Positions 31,876-39,045 of a DNA stretch of 64,000 bases are shown here, piece after piece. The notes under the pieces were generated by a model. It did not search any database. It was not told the DNA's origin and saw nothing but the letters and a program-made list of their open reading frames with translations. The DNA comes from Oerskovia turbata (lineage in GTDB: Bacteria > Actinomycetota > Actinomycetes > Actinomycetales > Cellulomonadaceae), in assembly GCF_000718325.1 (NCBI RefSeq), contig NZ_JOFV01000002.1, positions 299,789 to 363,788 on the forward strand, in the 5' to 3' direction. The position numbers were made by a program, and so were the translations under genes. Within the stretch, counting starts at the first letter, position 1. Each line of letters begins with the position of its first letter.

Positions 31876-32262
31876 CTAGCTGGAGGCGAGCAGCTGGGCG
31901 ACGCGCTGGTGCGAGACCCCAAGGATGCTCCCGATGTCGCGCATGGCGAGCTCGGCCGACGCGAGCTCACGAGCGAGCTCGCGAGCCTCGGCCGACGCCT
32001 GACGCTCGAGGCGAGCAGCCTCGGCGCGTTCGTCGCGGATCTTGCTGAGCGCCTCGGCGACGTCGACATCTCCGACGGCGGTCACGGCGACCGCGACCGC
32101 GACGTCGTCGAGGGGGACGTCGAGGGTGACGGCGATGAGCTCGCGCGCCATCTCCTCGACGTCACCGAGGCGACGGGCCTGGGTGAGCCCGTCGATCTCG
32201 GGGACCTCGATCATCCACCAGCGGCCCTCTCGCCGGGCCCGGGCGGTGTAGGTGCCCATCAC
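31876..32262 (-). CDS. hicB: HicB-like antitoxin
   Basis: The 128-aa protein has an N-terminal HicB partial RNase-H fold (GTYTARARREGRWWMIEVPEIDG, VEEMARELIAVTLDVPLDDV), a charged linker helix (81-105) and a C-terminal HTH (ELAMRDIGSILGVSHQRVAQL) that should bind the operator. It neutralises HicA. Its gene overlaps hicA by 4 bp downstream, so the order is toxin first, antitoxin second. The perfect inverted repeat upstream of hicA is the likely binding site. Confidence 0.88.
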   Translation of the reverse strand: MMGTYTARARREGRWWMIEVPEIDGLTQARRLGDVEEMARELIAVTLDVPLDDVAVAVAVTAVGDVDVAEALSKIRDERAEAARLERQASAEARELARELASAELAMRDIGSILGVSHQRVAQLLASS

Positions 32263-32459
32263 TCCTCCTCCTGGTTCATGGCCTTCAAGATCTTCCGGTA
32301 GACCCCGGGGCTGATCTCCTTGTGACCGTCCGGCACGGTGACCGAGCGGCTACCGTCTGCCGACTTCCACGTCGAGTGGCTTCCGACCGTGCGGCCGCGG
32401 TACCAGCCCGCACGGGTCAGCATCTTCACGACGTCCTTGGTCTTCTGCTCACTCACCAC
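32259..32459 (-). CDS. hicA: HicA-family mRNA interferase toxin
   Basis: The 66-aa protein has the dsRBD-like HicA fold: VVKMLTRAGWYRGRTVGSHSTW carries the catalytic His in GSHSTWK, and VTVPDGHKEISPGVYRKILKAM closes the domain. HicA cleaves mRNAs without ribosomes and is held inactive by HicB. The GTG at 32459 is 8 nt from the operator palindrome. This is an intact type II pair in an otherwise decayed stretch. Confidence 0.9.
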   Translation of the reverse strand: MVSEQKTKDVVKMLTRAGWYRGRTVGSHSTWKSADGSRSVTVPDGHKEISPGVYRKILKAMNQEEE

Positions 32460-32466
32460 GAGTTTA

Positions 32467-32507
32467 GTCTATACCGACTAGACATATCTTGTCTAGTCGG
32501 TATAGAC
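32467..32507. promoter_or_regulatory. Perfect 18-bp inverted repeat, probable hicAB operator
   Basis: GTCTATACCGACTAGACA (32467-32484) and its exact complement (32490-32507) flank the 5-nt loop TATCT. It is AT-rich against the local background. On the minus strand TATAGACT within it could be the hicA -10, so HicB bound here would block transcription. Confidence 0.85.
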
Positions 32508-32543
32508 AAAGCGCCGTCGAACGTGTATTCGATACTGGACACA

Positions 32544-33029
32544 TGTGCGACGACCTCGACAGGGACCTCGCGCGACGCGCGTCGCAGTCGTGGGACGCGC
32601 ATCGCGACGACTGGCAGGCGGTCCTCAACGCCCGCCCGATACCGCCTCTGCGTGTCCAGTCGATCGCGCGCGACCTGATCCGGTCACGGCCCGCATCGTG
32701 TGAGAGCGCGACGGCGTCGAGCTCGTCGAGACGGCCGCGACCGGGTGGACGCCGCGCCTGGTGCTCATCCTGATGTCCGACCGGCGGACACGAACCCGTG
32801 GTGCCTGGCTCGATCCCGCGGGCGTCAGACGCAGACCTTGCAAGTATCCCCATGACGCTGATCGAAGACCTCGGGATGACGGGCTACCGCACGCAGAACA
32901 GGCCTGAGGGCTTCCACTGTGCTGCGGACGTTGAGCGTGTACGCCCTACGCCCTCCCCGCCTACGACGACGCGTGGGTCACGCTGCACGCCGACCTGCCC
33001 GACGGCTGGCGTGTCCTGTGGGTCTGGAG
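32544..33029 (+). pseudogene. Decayed coding remnants
   Basis: An N-terminal-like piece (ATG 32544: MCDDLDRDLARRASQSWDAH, open ~50 codons) loses its frame near 32700. The next frame reads GVELVETAATGWTPRLVLIL, and a C-terminal-like piece (YALPAYDDAWVTLHADLPDG, then WRVLWVWSA and TGA at 33029) has a stop right before it. Natural amino-acid composition in consecutive shifted frames suggests one or two frameshifted genes. Families are not recognised. Confidence 0.45.
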
Positions 33030-33173
33030 CGCGTGAACAGAGGCCGCAGGACGGGCACCGACCACCTCGTTCATGACGGTCGATGTCGATGAGACTCCGC
33101 CTCATGTTGACGAGTGTCGTCGAGAGATCGAAGGGCTCCGTCCTGGCGCGTCTCTGACCTGCACCGATGGGGG

Positions 33174-33247
33174 TGCCCCCACTGGGACTCGAACCCAGAC
33201 TGCGCCGATTTTAAGTCGGATGCCTCTGCCGATTGGGCTATGGGGGC
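33174..33247 (-). tRNA. tRNA with UAA anticodon (Leu by anticodon), short variable arm
   Basis: The 74-nt minus-strand cloverleaf has acceptor GCCCCCA/TGGGGGC, anticodon loop CTTAAAA (anticodon TAA at 33213-33211), T arm CTGGG-TTCGAGT-CCCAG and discriminator A73. CCA is not encoded. The variable region is only ~5 nt, whereas tRNA-Leu normally has a long class II variable arm; the 27-43 pair of the anticodon stem is a mismatch. It would read UUA, a very rare codon at this GC content. Confidence 0.85.
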
Positions 33248-33351
33248 CGGGGGTGAGGATATCCCGGCCGAGGACGCGCCGACAGGCGGGACCAGGGTGC
33301 CGGTCCCGGTGGCAGCCGCTCGGGGCGACGCCCCGGCGCGGGTCGCGGCCC

Positions 33352-34209
33352 CTACCGCGACCCCGCCAGCGCCCAGCGGATCGCCTTCGTGACCGTCCGG
33401 CCACCGGCCCGCACCAGCACCGACTCGCCCCGCATCGGCCACCGCACCGGGATCATACGCCGCGACCACGGGGGCAGCGACGCGACCGAGGCTGCCCCCA
33501 GCGCGGCGTACGGGCCCCGGGCGAGGAACGGGAGAGGTGGCTCGGACAGCAGGAAGCGAGCGACGTCGTCGGACTCCGTGGTCCTCGCGAGCTGCGGGCG
33601 GAACTCCTCGAAGGCCCTCGCCAGCTCTGCGCGCGAGCGCGGCGGGTCCACCGCCCCGAGCCGGTCCGCGATCGTCGCGGCCTGCGCCAGGTACTCGTCG
33701 CAGCCCTCGGCGTCGAGCGGTCGCTCGCCGTAGCGCTGGTGCGCGGCGAGGAAGCTGTCGGCCTCGGCGACGTGGACCCAGCGCAGCAGCCAGGGGTCGT
33801 CGGCCGCGTACGGGCGCCCGTCGGAGGCCGTGCCACGCACGCGGACGTGCACCGAACGGACCACGTCGATCGCCTGCTGCGCGTGCTCGACCGTCCCGAA
33901 GGTCGTGACCGCGAGGAAGGTGCTCGTGCGGGCCAGGCGCCCCCACGGGTCGCCCCGGTACCCCGAGTGCGCCGCGACCGCGGCCATCGCGAGCGGGTGC
34001 AACGACTGGAGCAGCAGGGCCCGCAGACCGCCCACGAACATCGACGCGTCACCGTGCACGCGCGCGATCGCGGAGTCGGGCGCGAACCAGCGCGGACCCG
34101 GGGTGTCGTGGATCCGCGAGCGCTCGGCCGGGCCGTCCGGCCCTGCGACACGCTCGAACAGGGCGCGGCCCGCCCGGGACCGCAGGTCGTCGACCACGCG
34201 AGTGCTCAC
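33352..34209 (-). CDS. DUF2236/MpaB-like oxygenase
   Basis: The 285-aa protein has the DUF2236 (MpaB/Lcp-like) pattern: an N-terminal RVHGDASMFVGGLRALLLQSLHP motif, GYRGDPWGRLARTSTFLAVTTFG, LLRWVHVAEADSFL and a C-terminal WSRRMIPVRWP region. Studied relatives bind haem or other redox centres; the conserved His residues in LQSLHP and WVHVAEAD are ligand candidates. Function here is unknown. The 5' end has CACAAT 6 nt before the GTG. Confidence 0.85.
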   Translation of the reverse strand: MSTRVVDDLRSRAGRALFERVAGPDGPAERSRIHDTPGPRWFAPDSAIARVHGDASMFVGGLRALLLQSLHPLAMAAVAAHSGYRGDPWGRLARTSTFLAVTTFGTVEHAQQAIDVVRSVHVRVRGTASDGRPYAADDPWLLRWVHVAEADSFLAAHQRYGERPLDAEGCDEYLAQAATIADRLGAVDPPRSRAELARAFEEFRPQLARTTESDDVARFLLSEPPLPFLARGPYAALGAASVASLPPWSRRMIPVRWPMRGESVLVRAGGRTVTKAIRWALAGSR

Positions 34210-34271
34210 GCGTCCATTGTGCGCCGCGGAGGATTCACGTGAAACGGGTGCCCAGCAGCCGTGCAGCAGAA

Positions 34272-34311
34272 CGCCGCGAGGGCGGCCCCACCAGGGACCG
34301 CCCTCACGGCG
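34272..34311 (-). terminator. Terminator downstream of ndh
   Basis: CGCCG-C-GAGGGCGG (34272-34285) pairs with CCGCCCTC-A-CGGCG (34298-34311), a 13-bp stem with one mismatch and a 12-nt loop, 22 bp past the ndh stop on the minus strand. Confidence 0.75.
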
Positions 34312-34332
34312 TGCGCAGCACTGCGATCAGGC

Positions 34333-35892
34333 TCAGGCCTTGGTCGCGGCCTTCTTGGTCGTCTTCTTGGCGGGACCGTGGTTCGCGTCGGCGCCCGCGG
34401 CCTCGGCCGGAGCGGCCGTGGAGGACTTCGCCTCGGCGCCGCCTGCCTCTGCCTCCGCGGCCGACGACACGGCCTCCTGCTTGACCTTCTCGCCCGCTGC
34501 GGCCGGCGGCACGGACGCCTGGCGGAACTCCGCGCGCGGGTCGTGCAGCGAACCGAGCGAGATGATCTCGCGGCCCATGAGGAACTGGCCCATCCAGCCG
34601 ATCGCGATGCGGATTTTGCGGTTGCCCGTGGGCATCGCCATGACGTGGTAGCTGCGGTGCATGGCCCAGGCGAGGAAGCCCTTGAGCTTGAAGATGCCGA
34701 ACAGCTCCGCGACACCCTTGTACAGGCCGAGCGAGGCGACCGTACCGACGCTCTTGTGCTTGTACTCGACGGGCTCGTCGCTGTGCAGGATCGCGACCAG
34801 GTTGTCGGCGAGGCGCGTGGCCTCACGGATCGCGTGCTGCGCGTTCGGCGGGCAGAACTTGCCGGGGTTCAGCAGGTCCGGGACGGCAGCGCAGTCGCCT
34901 GCGGCCCAGGCGTCGGGGACGACGTTGCCGTCCTCGTCCGCGACCTGGAGCGTCGGGAGCACGATCACGCGGCCGAGCTTGTCGACGGGCAGGTCCGAGT
35001 TCTCCTTGAGGACCGGGTTCGCCTTGACGCCCGCGGTCCACACGATGGTGTCGGTGTCGAACTCGACGCCCGTCGAGGTCACGACGTGGCCGTCGACGCA
35101 CGACGACAGGAACGTGTTCAGGTGGAACTCGATGCCGCGCTTCTTGAGCTCCTCGAGCGCGTACTGGCCCATGGGCTCGGAGACCTCGGGCAGGATGCGC
35201 CCGGAGCCCTCGATCATCACGAAGCGCAGGTCCTCGGGCTCGATCGTCGGGTAGTTGCGGGCCGCGTAGCGCGCCATGTCCTCGATCTCGGCGATCGCCT
35301 CCATGCCGGCGAAGCCACCACCGATGAACGCGAACGTGAGCATGCGCTTGCGCACGTCCTGGTCCCAGGTGGACGACGCGACGTCCATCCGGTTGATGAC
35401 GTGGTTGCGGACCGCGATGGCCTCTTCGACGTTCTTGAAGCCGATCGCGTTCTCCGCGAGGCCCGGGATGGGCAGCGTGCGCGAGACCGAGCCGAGGCCG
35501 ACGATCAGGTGGTCGTAGGAGACCGCGTAGTCGTCGCCCTCCTCGGGGTGGATCGTGATGCTGCGGCCGGCGTGGTTGATCTCCACGACCTTGCCCTGCA
35601 GCACGTCGACGCCCTTGAGGGCGCGGCGGTGGGGGGCGACGACGTCGCGTGCGTCGATCGAGCCCGCGGCGGCTTCCGGCAGGAAGGGCGCGTACGTCAT
35701 GTACGGGCGCGGGTCGACGACCACGATGGCCGCCTCGCGCTTGCCGAGCTTCTTGCGGAGACGGCGAGCCGAGTAGAGACCGACAGAGCCGCCACCCAGG
35801 ACGATGATGCGAGGGACCTTGCGAGGACGCGGCGACGCAGCGCTGTCCGCGTTCTGGGCAGGCGCGACCGAGGTCTGGTCATTCAGAGGCAT
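34333..35892 (-). CDS. ndh: Type II NADH dehydrogenase (NDH-2)
   Basis: The 519-aa protein oxidises NADH and reduces quinone on the cytoplasmic membrane face. The FAD-binding motif is GGGSVGLYSARRL (33-45); the NAD-binding GGGFAGMEAIAEI lies near 192. WTAGVKANP, AAGDCAAVPDL and HAIREATRLADNLVA are typical NDH-2 blocks. The C-terminus carries an extra ~55-residue Ala/Glu/Lys-rich tail ending KKTTKKAATKA, likely disordered. It is monocistronic with its own promoter and terminator. Confidence 0.94.
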   Translation of the reverse strand: MPLNDQTSVAPAQNADSAASPRPRKVPRIIVLGGGSVGLYSARRLRKKLGKREAAIVVVDPRPYMTYAPFLPEAAAGSIDARDVVAPHRRALKGVDVLQGKVVEINHAGRSITIHPEEGDDYAVSYDHLIVGLGSVSRTLPIPGLAENAIGFKNVEEAIAVRNHVINRMDVASSTWDQDVRKRMLTFAFIGGGFAGMEAIAEIEDMARYAARNYPTIEPEDLRFVMIEGSGRILPEVSEPMGQYALEELKKRGIEFHLNTFLSSCVDGHVVTSTGVEFDTDTIVWTAGVKANPVLKENSDLPVDKLGRVIVLPTLQVADEDGNVVPDAWAAGDCAAVPDLLNPGKFCPPNAQHAIREATRLADNLVAILHSDEPVEYKHKSVGTVASLGLYKGVAELFGIFKLKGFLAWAMHRSYHVMAMPTGNRKIRIAIGWMGQFLMGREIISLGSLHDPRAEFRQASVPPAAAGEKVKQEAVSSAAEAEAGGAEAKSSTAAPAEAAGADANHGPAKKTTKKAATKA

Positions 35893-35947
35893 GAAACCAG
35901 AGTATTACTGTCTTCAACTTCTTGGTGAACATCTGTCCGATTGGTGA
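35893..35947 (-). promoter_or_regulatory. ndh promoter with direct repeat TTGGTGA
   Basis: Reading the minus strand, TTCACC, 17 nt, then TAATAC (near 35908-35901) gives a good sigma-70 type pair a few bases before the ATG leader. Plus-strand copies of TTGGTGA at 35922 and 35941, 19 bp apart, could be a redox-regulator site, although neither is a full Rex palindrome. Confidence 0.55.
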
Positions 35948-36013
35948 GCGTGACAACCTTCACAAGCGCCTCGGAGGCCGTCGTTGTGGGGTGTTTCTGC
36001 GGTGTGCGAGGTT

Positions 36014-36058
36014 CCGGACCCGGGGGTGGCCAGGGCGCCTGGCTACCCCCGGGTCCGG
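36014..36058 (-). terminator. Terminator downstream of the HAAS-domain gene
   Basis: Arms of 21 bp (36014-36034 and 36038-36058) have one mismatch and a GCG loop, 10 bp past the stop at 36068 on the minus strand. It is the longest hairpin stem in the window apart from the paired palindromes. Confidence 0.85.
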
Positions 36059-36067
36059 GAGAAAAGG

Positions 36068-37474
36068 TCAGCCGCCCGACGGCGCAGCGCCCGTCGAGGC
36101 CTCGAGCACCGGCGTCGCGGTGGCCGGGGAAGGCGCCCCCGGGACGCGGGCCGAGGGTGCGGTCGTGCCGTCGACCCCCTGGCCCGCTGGTGGCTCTCCG
36201 CCGGTCGGAGCCTGCGGGTCGACCGGCGTCCCGGGGTCGGCCGGGGCCGTTCCTGCGTCCGGTGCCGCGTCGGGCGCGGGGGTCGGCGTGCCGCCGGTCG
36301 TCGAGGGCACCAGGAGCGGCTGCGCCTGGAGGAACGGCGACGGCATGGACCGTGGCTGCTCGCCCTCGAGCGGGACCGGGCGCTCGGAGCCGTCCCACTC
36401 GACCGCGTCCTCGGGCAGACCGCGCAACGGGTAGACGTTCCAGCGCTCGCGCCCGTCGGTCGAGAACGACGGCTGGAAGTACCACCCCTGCTCGAAGCCC
36501 GGCAGAGTCCAGGGCTGCGAGGCACCCTCGGCCGCGATCGTCCGAACGGGACGGCCCTGGTCGTCGAAGATCTGCACGTCCTGGAGGGCGCGGCCGCTCG
36601 CGTCGTACACGAACAGGTTGCTGACGGGCGAGCCGTCGACGAAGACCCCGCTCCCGGCCCCGCTCGTGCTCACGCCGCTCGCGCCGTAGCCGTTCGAGGC
36701 ATCGCTGACGCCCTGCTGGTACCCCCGGTCGTACGAGCCCGAGGAGCTCGTGGGGAGACCGTTGAGCTCCGCATTCGCCCCGAAGGCCGCGCTCACGAAG
36801 AACGGCACGGCCACGAGGACCGCAAGGACGTTGACGACCTTGCGCAGCAGGTCCAGACCGCGCCAGCGCAGCCACCGGCCCCTCCCCCACTGCACGCTCA
36901 CGACGATCGCGAGCACCAGGACCAGTCGCCAGACCGCCATCTGAGGCACGAGCTCGAAGCCGTGGTTGCTGATGAGCCACGCGTACAGGACGAGCACCAC
37001 GACCCACGCCCGCAGCACCCACCACACGGGCCGCAGCACCGCGGCGAACTCGCAGAACGTTGACCACTGCGGGGTCGACGTCACCGGAGCCCACAGGGAC
37101 TTCCACTCCGCCATGAACTTCTTGCCGTCCGCAGCCAAACGGTCCCCCAGGGTGCGCCGCGGCCGAGGTCCCGGAGCAGCGGGGTCGAGGCCTGCGGCCG
37201 ACCGGAGCTCGGCCGCGTACTCGGCGGCCGGACCGAAGCGCTCGGTGACGTCGAGGAGGGCGGTGGCTCCGCCGTCGGGCACCTCGCTCCCCTGCGGCAG
37301 CGGACGCAGCGCGCCCGGCATGTCGGCGAGCGCCTCCGCGAGGTCCGCCTCGAGGCCGTCGGTGAGGTCGTCGACCTGCTCGGGCGAGAGGTCGGCGAGG
37401 TGTGCGCGGACGTCCGCGGCGTAGCGGCGGACCTGGTCGAGGATCACGGCCTCGGGGCTCAGGGTCGTGGACAT
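36068..37474 (-). CDS. Membrane protein with N-terminal HAAS-like domain
   Basis: The 468-aa protein has an N-terminal helical HAAS/DUF1700-like domain (about 10-75: VRRYAADVRAHLADLSPEQV, LTDGLEADLAEAL), typical of genes coupled to PadR regulators. About four TM helices follow (VLRAWVVVLVLYAWLI, VWRLVLVLAIVVSVQWG, VVNVLAVLVAVPFFVSAAFG), then an extracytoplasmic domain (~250-400) and a Pro/Thr/Ala-rich C-terminus. Function is unknown; sensing of envelope state is a guess. The ATG at 37474 overlaps the padR stop (TGATG), so the two genes are coupled. Confidence 0.85.
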   Translation of the reverse strand: MSTTLSPEAVILDQVRRYAADVRAHLADLSPEQVDDLTDGLEADLAEALADMPGALRPLPQGSEVPDGGATALLDVTERFGPAAEYAAELRSAAGLDPAAPGPRPRRTLGDRLAADGKKFMAEWKSLWAPVTSTPQWSTFCEFAAVLRPVWWVLRAWVVVLVLYAWLISNHGFELVPQMAVWRLVLVLAIVVSVQWGRGRWLRWRGLDLLRKVVNVLAVLVAVPFFVSAAFGANAELNGLPTSSSGSYDRGYQQGVSDASNGYGASGVSTSGAGSGVFVDGSPVSNLFVYDASGRALQDVQIFDDQGRPVRTIAAEGASQPWTLPGFEQGWYFQPSFSTDGRERWNVYPLRGLPEDAVEWDGSERPVPLEGEQPRSMPSPFLQAQPLLVPSTTGGTPTPAPDAAPDAGTAPADPGTPVDPQAPTGGEPPAGQGVDGTTAPSARVPGAPSPATATPVLEASTGAAPSGG

Positions 37475-37806
37475 CACGCGGCTCCTTCCGAGGTCATGAG
37501 GAGGCCGGTCAGCGTGCCGGAGAACTCCTGCCACTCCTTGCGCTGGGTGTCGAGCATGGCCCGGCCCTGCGCGTTGATGCCGTAGTACTTGCGGTGCGGG
37601 CCCTCGTCCGAGGGGACGACGTAGCTCGTGAGCATCCCGCCCGCGTACAGGCGGCGCAGCGTGCCGTAGACCGACGCGTCGCCCACCTCGACGAGCCCCG
37701 CGGCCCGCAGGCGACGCACGACGTCGTAGCCGTACCCGTCCTCGTCCGCGACGACGGCGAGGACCGCCGCGTCGAGGACGCCCTTCAACAGCTGTGTGGT
37801 GTCCAC
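37474..37806 (-). CDS. PadR-family transcriptional regulator
   Basis: The 110-aa protein is a minimal PadR winged helix: LLKGVLDAAVLAVVADEDGYGYDVVRRL, VGDASVYGTLRRLYAGGMLTSY and YYGINAQGRAMLDTQRKEW, a C-terminal dimerisation helix. It is usually an autorepressor of its operon, here with the HAAS-domain membrane protein. The GTG at 37806 has AGGGAG upstream. The first 64-bp palindrome lies 117 bp upstream. Confidence 0.92.
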   Translation of the reverse strand: MDTTQLLKGVLDAAVLAVVADEDGYGYDVVRRLRAAGLVEVGDASVYGTLRRLYAGGMLTSYVVPSDEGPHRKYYGINAQGRAMLDTQRKEWQEFSGTLTGLLMTSEGAA

Positions 37807-37922
37807 CCTGACTCCCTGCTCGCCGACTCCTGTGCGCCAGACACTACTACGCGAACCGCACTACCGGCCAGAGTGAGATACCGCGAGTCGCGCATCTGCC
37901 GGGCCGCATCCGCGTCCGCGTC

Positions 37923-37986
37923 CGCCGAGAAGTGAGTTGACGCCCCTCATGCGTGCGATTCAGGGGCGTGAACTCACTTCTCGGCG
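37923..37986. repeat. 64-bp palindromic element, left copy
   Basis: The 16-bp outer arm CGCCGAGAAGTGAGTT (37923-37938) pairs perfectly with its complement (37971-37986). Inner ACGCCCCT pairs with AGGGGCGT after one mismatch, leaving a short loop around GCGTGC. It sits in the divergent space between padR and the nuclease-like gene, where a terminator would not be expected. It is nearly identical to the copy at 38975-39038. Confidence 0.92.
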
Positions 37987-38084
37987 AGACACGGCGAGTG
38001 TCCACAGGCGCACCGCAGGCGCCCGTGTCCACAGCTCGCGCGCTTCAGCCCCCGCACCCACTCCCGTCGCGGCACAGTGCCCGC

Positions 38085-38987
38085 ATGCGCACCGACGAGC
38101 CCTTCACCCTGGCCGAGGGCCAAGCCTCCGGGCTCTCCCCGAAGGCGCTGCGGCACCGGCGCCTCGCGATCCCGACCCGCGGCCTGCGCGTCGCGGCAGA
38201 GCAGGCCAACGCTCTCCCGGTCCGGGCCGCCGCCATCTTGCGATGCGCGCCCACAGGCTCCGCGATCAGTCACGGCAGCGCGCTCCGTCTCCACGGCGTC
38301 GACCTCCCCTGGCAGGTCTCACGCGATGATCGCGTGCACCTGAGCGTCCCCGGTAGCGCCGTCGTCCCACGTCGCACCGGATACGTGGCCCACACGTACG
38401 GCGCCGACCTGCTGCCGGTGCGGTTCCTGAACGGGCTGCTGGTCGTCACCCCCGAGCACGCGTGGCGACAGCTCGCCGGAAACCTGCCGCTCGACGAGGT
38501 GGTCGTGCTCGGGGACTCGCTGCTGCGCCGCAAGACTCCGGCATCGACGCTCGGGCAGCTGCGGGAGACCGTGCGTGGCACGCCGGCTGGTGCACGCGGA
38601 GTCGCACGGATGCGGACCGCTCTCGACGACCTCCGCACCGGGACCGACTCGCCCATGGAGACGCGAACCCGGCTCGTGCTCGTCCGCGCCGGCCTGCCGT
38701 GCCCGCAGGTCAACGTTCCGGTCCTCGACGACACTGGCCGCTTCGTCGCCCTGCCGGACATGGTCTACGTCGCCGAGAGAGTCGCGATCGAGTACGACGG
38801 CGACGTGCACCGCACCGACGCACGGACCTGGCGCCGGGACGTCGCGAAGAGGCAGTGGCTCGAGGACCTCGGGTGGCGGACCGTGGTGGCGACGGCCGAC
38901 GACGTCTATCGCCACCCGTCGCGTCTCGTGGCGCGCGTTGCCGCCCTGCTCAGGTCACGCGCGGTCCCGGTCCGCGCCGAGAAGTGA
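38085..38987 (+). CDS. AbiEi-like wHTH plus DUF559 (PD-(D/E)XK/Vsr-like) nuclease-like protein
   Basis: The 300-aa protein has an N-terminal AbiEi-type winged helix (FTLAEGQASGLSPKALRHRR, IPTRGLRVA), a middle helical region (LVVTPEHAWRQLAGNLPLDE, SPMETRTRLVLVRAGL) and a C-terminal DUF559 domain. The PD-(D/E)XK-like residues are D225 (LPDMVY), E236 and D238 (IEYDGD), with HRTDARTWRRDVAKRQWLED after them. ATG 38085 has CACAGT 6 nt upstream. The final R-A-E-K and the TGA are encoded by the right palindrome. The function of the family is unknown. Confidence 0.85.
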   Translation: MRTDEPFTLAEGQASGLSPKALRHRRLAIPTRGLRVAAEQANALPVRAAAILRCAPTGSAISHGSALRLHGVDLPWQVSRDDRVHLSVPGSAVVPRRTGYVAHTYGADLLPVRFLNGLLVVTPEHAWRQLAGNLPLDEVVVLGDSLLRRKTPASTLGQLRETVRGTPAGARGVARMRTALDDLRTGTDSPMETRTRLVLVRAGLPCPQVNVPVLDDTGRFVALPDMVYVAERVAIEYDGDVHRTDARTWRRDVAKRQWLEDLGWRTVVATADDVYRHPSRLVARVAALLRSRAVPVRAEK

Positions 38988-39038
38988 GTTCACGCCCCTG
39001 ATTCGTGCGATTCAGGGGCGTGAACTCACTTCTCGGCG
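38975..39038. repeat. 64-bp palindromic element, right copy
   Basis: Arms pair almost perfectly (CGCCGAGAAGTGAGTT outer, CACGCCCCTGA inner, one mismatch near the centre). It contains the last four codons and stop of the nuclease-like gene and ends 7 bp before the ppx stop, so it could also terminate both convergent genes. It differs from the left copy at only a few positions. Confidence 0.92.
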
Positions 39039-39045
39039 GAGGAGA

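Larger units (their letters stand above)
32460..33173. other. 714-bp stretch without an intact gene, 3' of a tRNA gene
   Basis: It begins with the hicA operator palindrome and then holds only broken coding fragments in shifting frames up to the tRNA 3' end. No transposase or integrase remnant is recognisable and I could not find a duplicated tRNA end marking an attachment site. Confidence 0.6.

Noticed and set aside
33174..33247. Reading the tRNA as tRNA-Lys (CTT)
   Set aside because: The 7-nt loop CTTAAAA places U33 before TAA; a CTT anticodon would leave A at position 33.
38085..38987. Calling the palindrome-flanked gene a transposase or insertion sequence
   Set aside because: The protein lacks DDE, HUH or serine-recombinase motifs and no target-site duplication could be recognised. 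It is reported as a repeat-associated gene instead.
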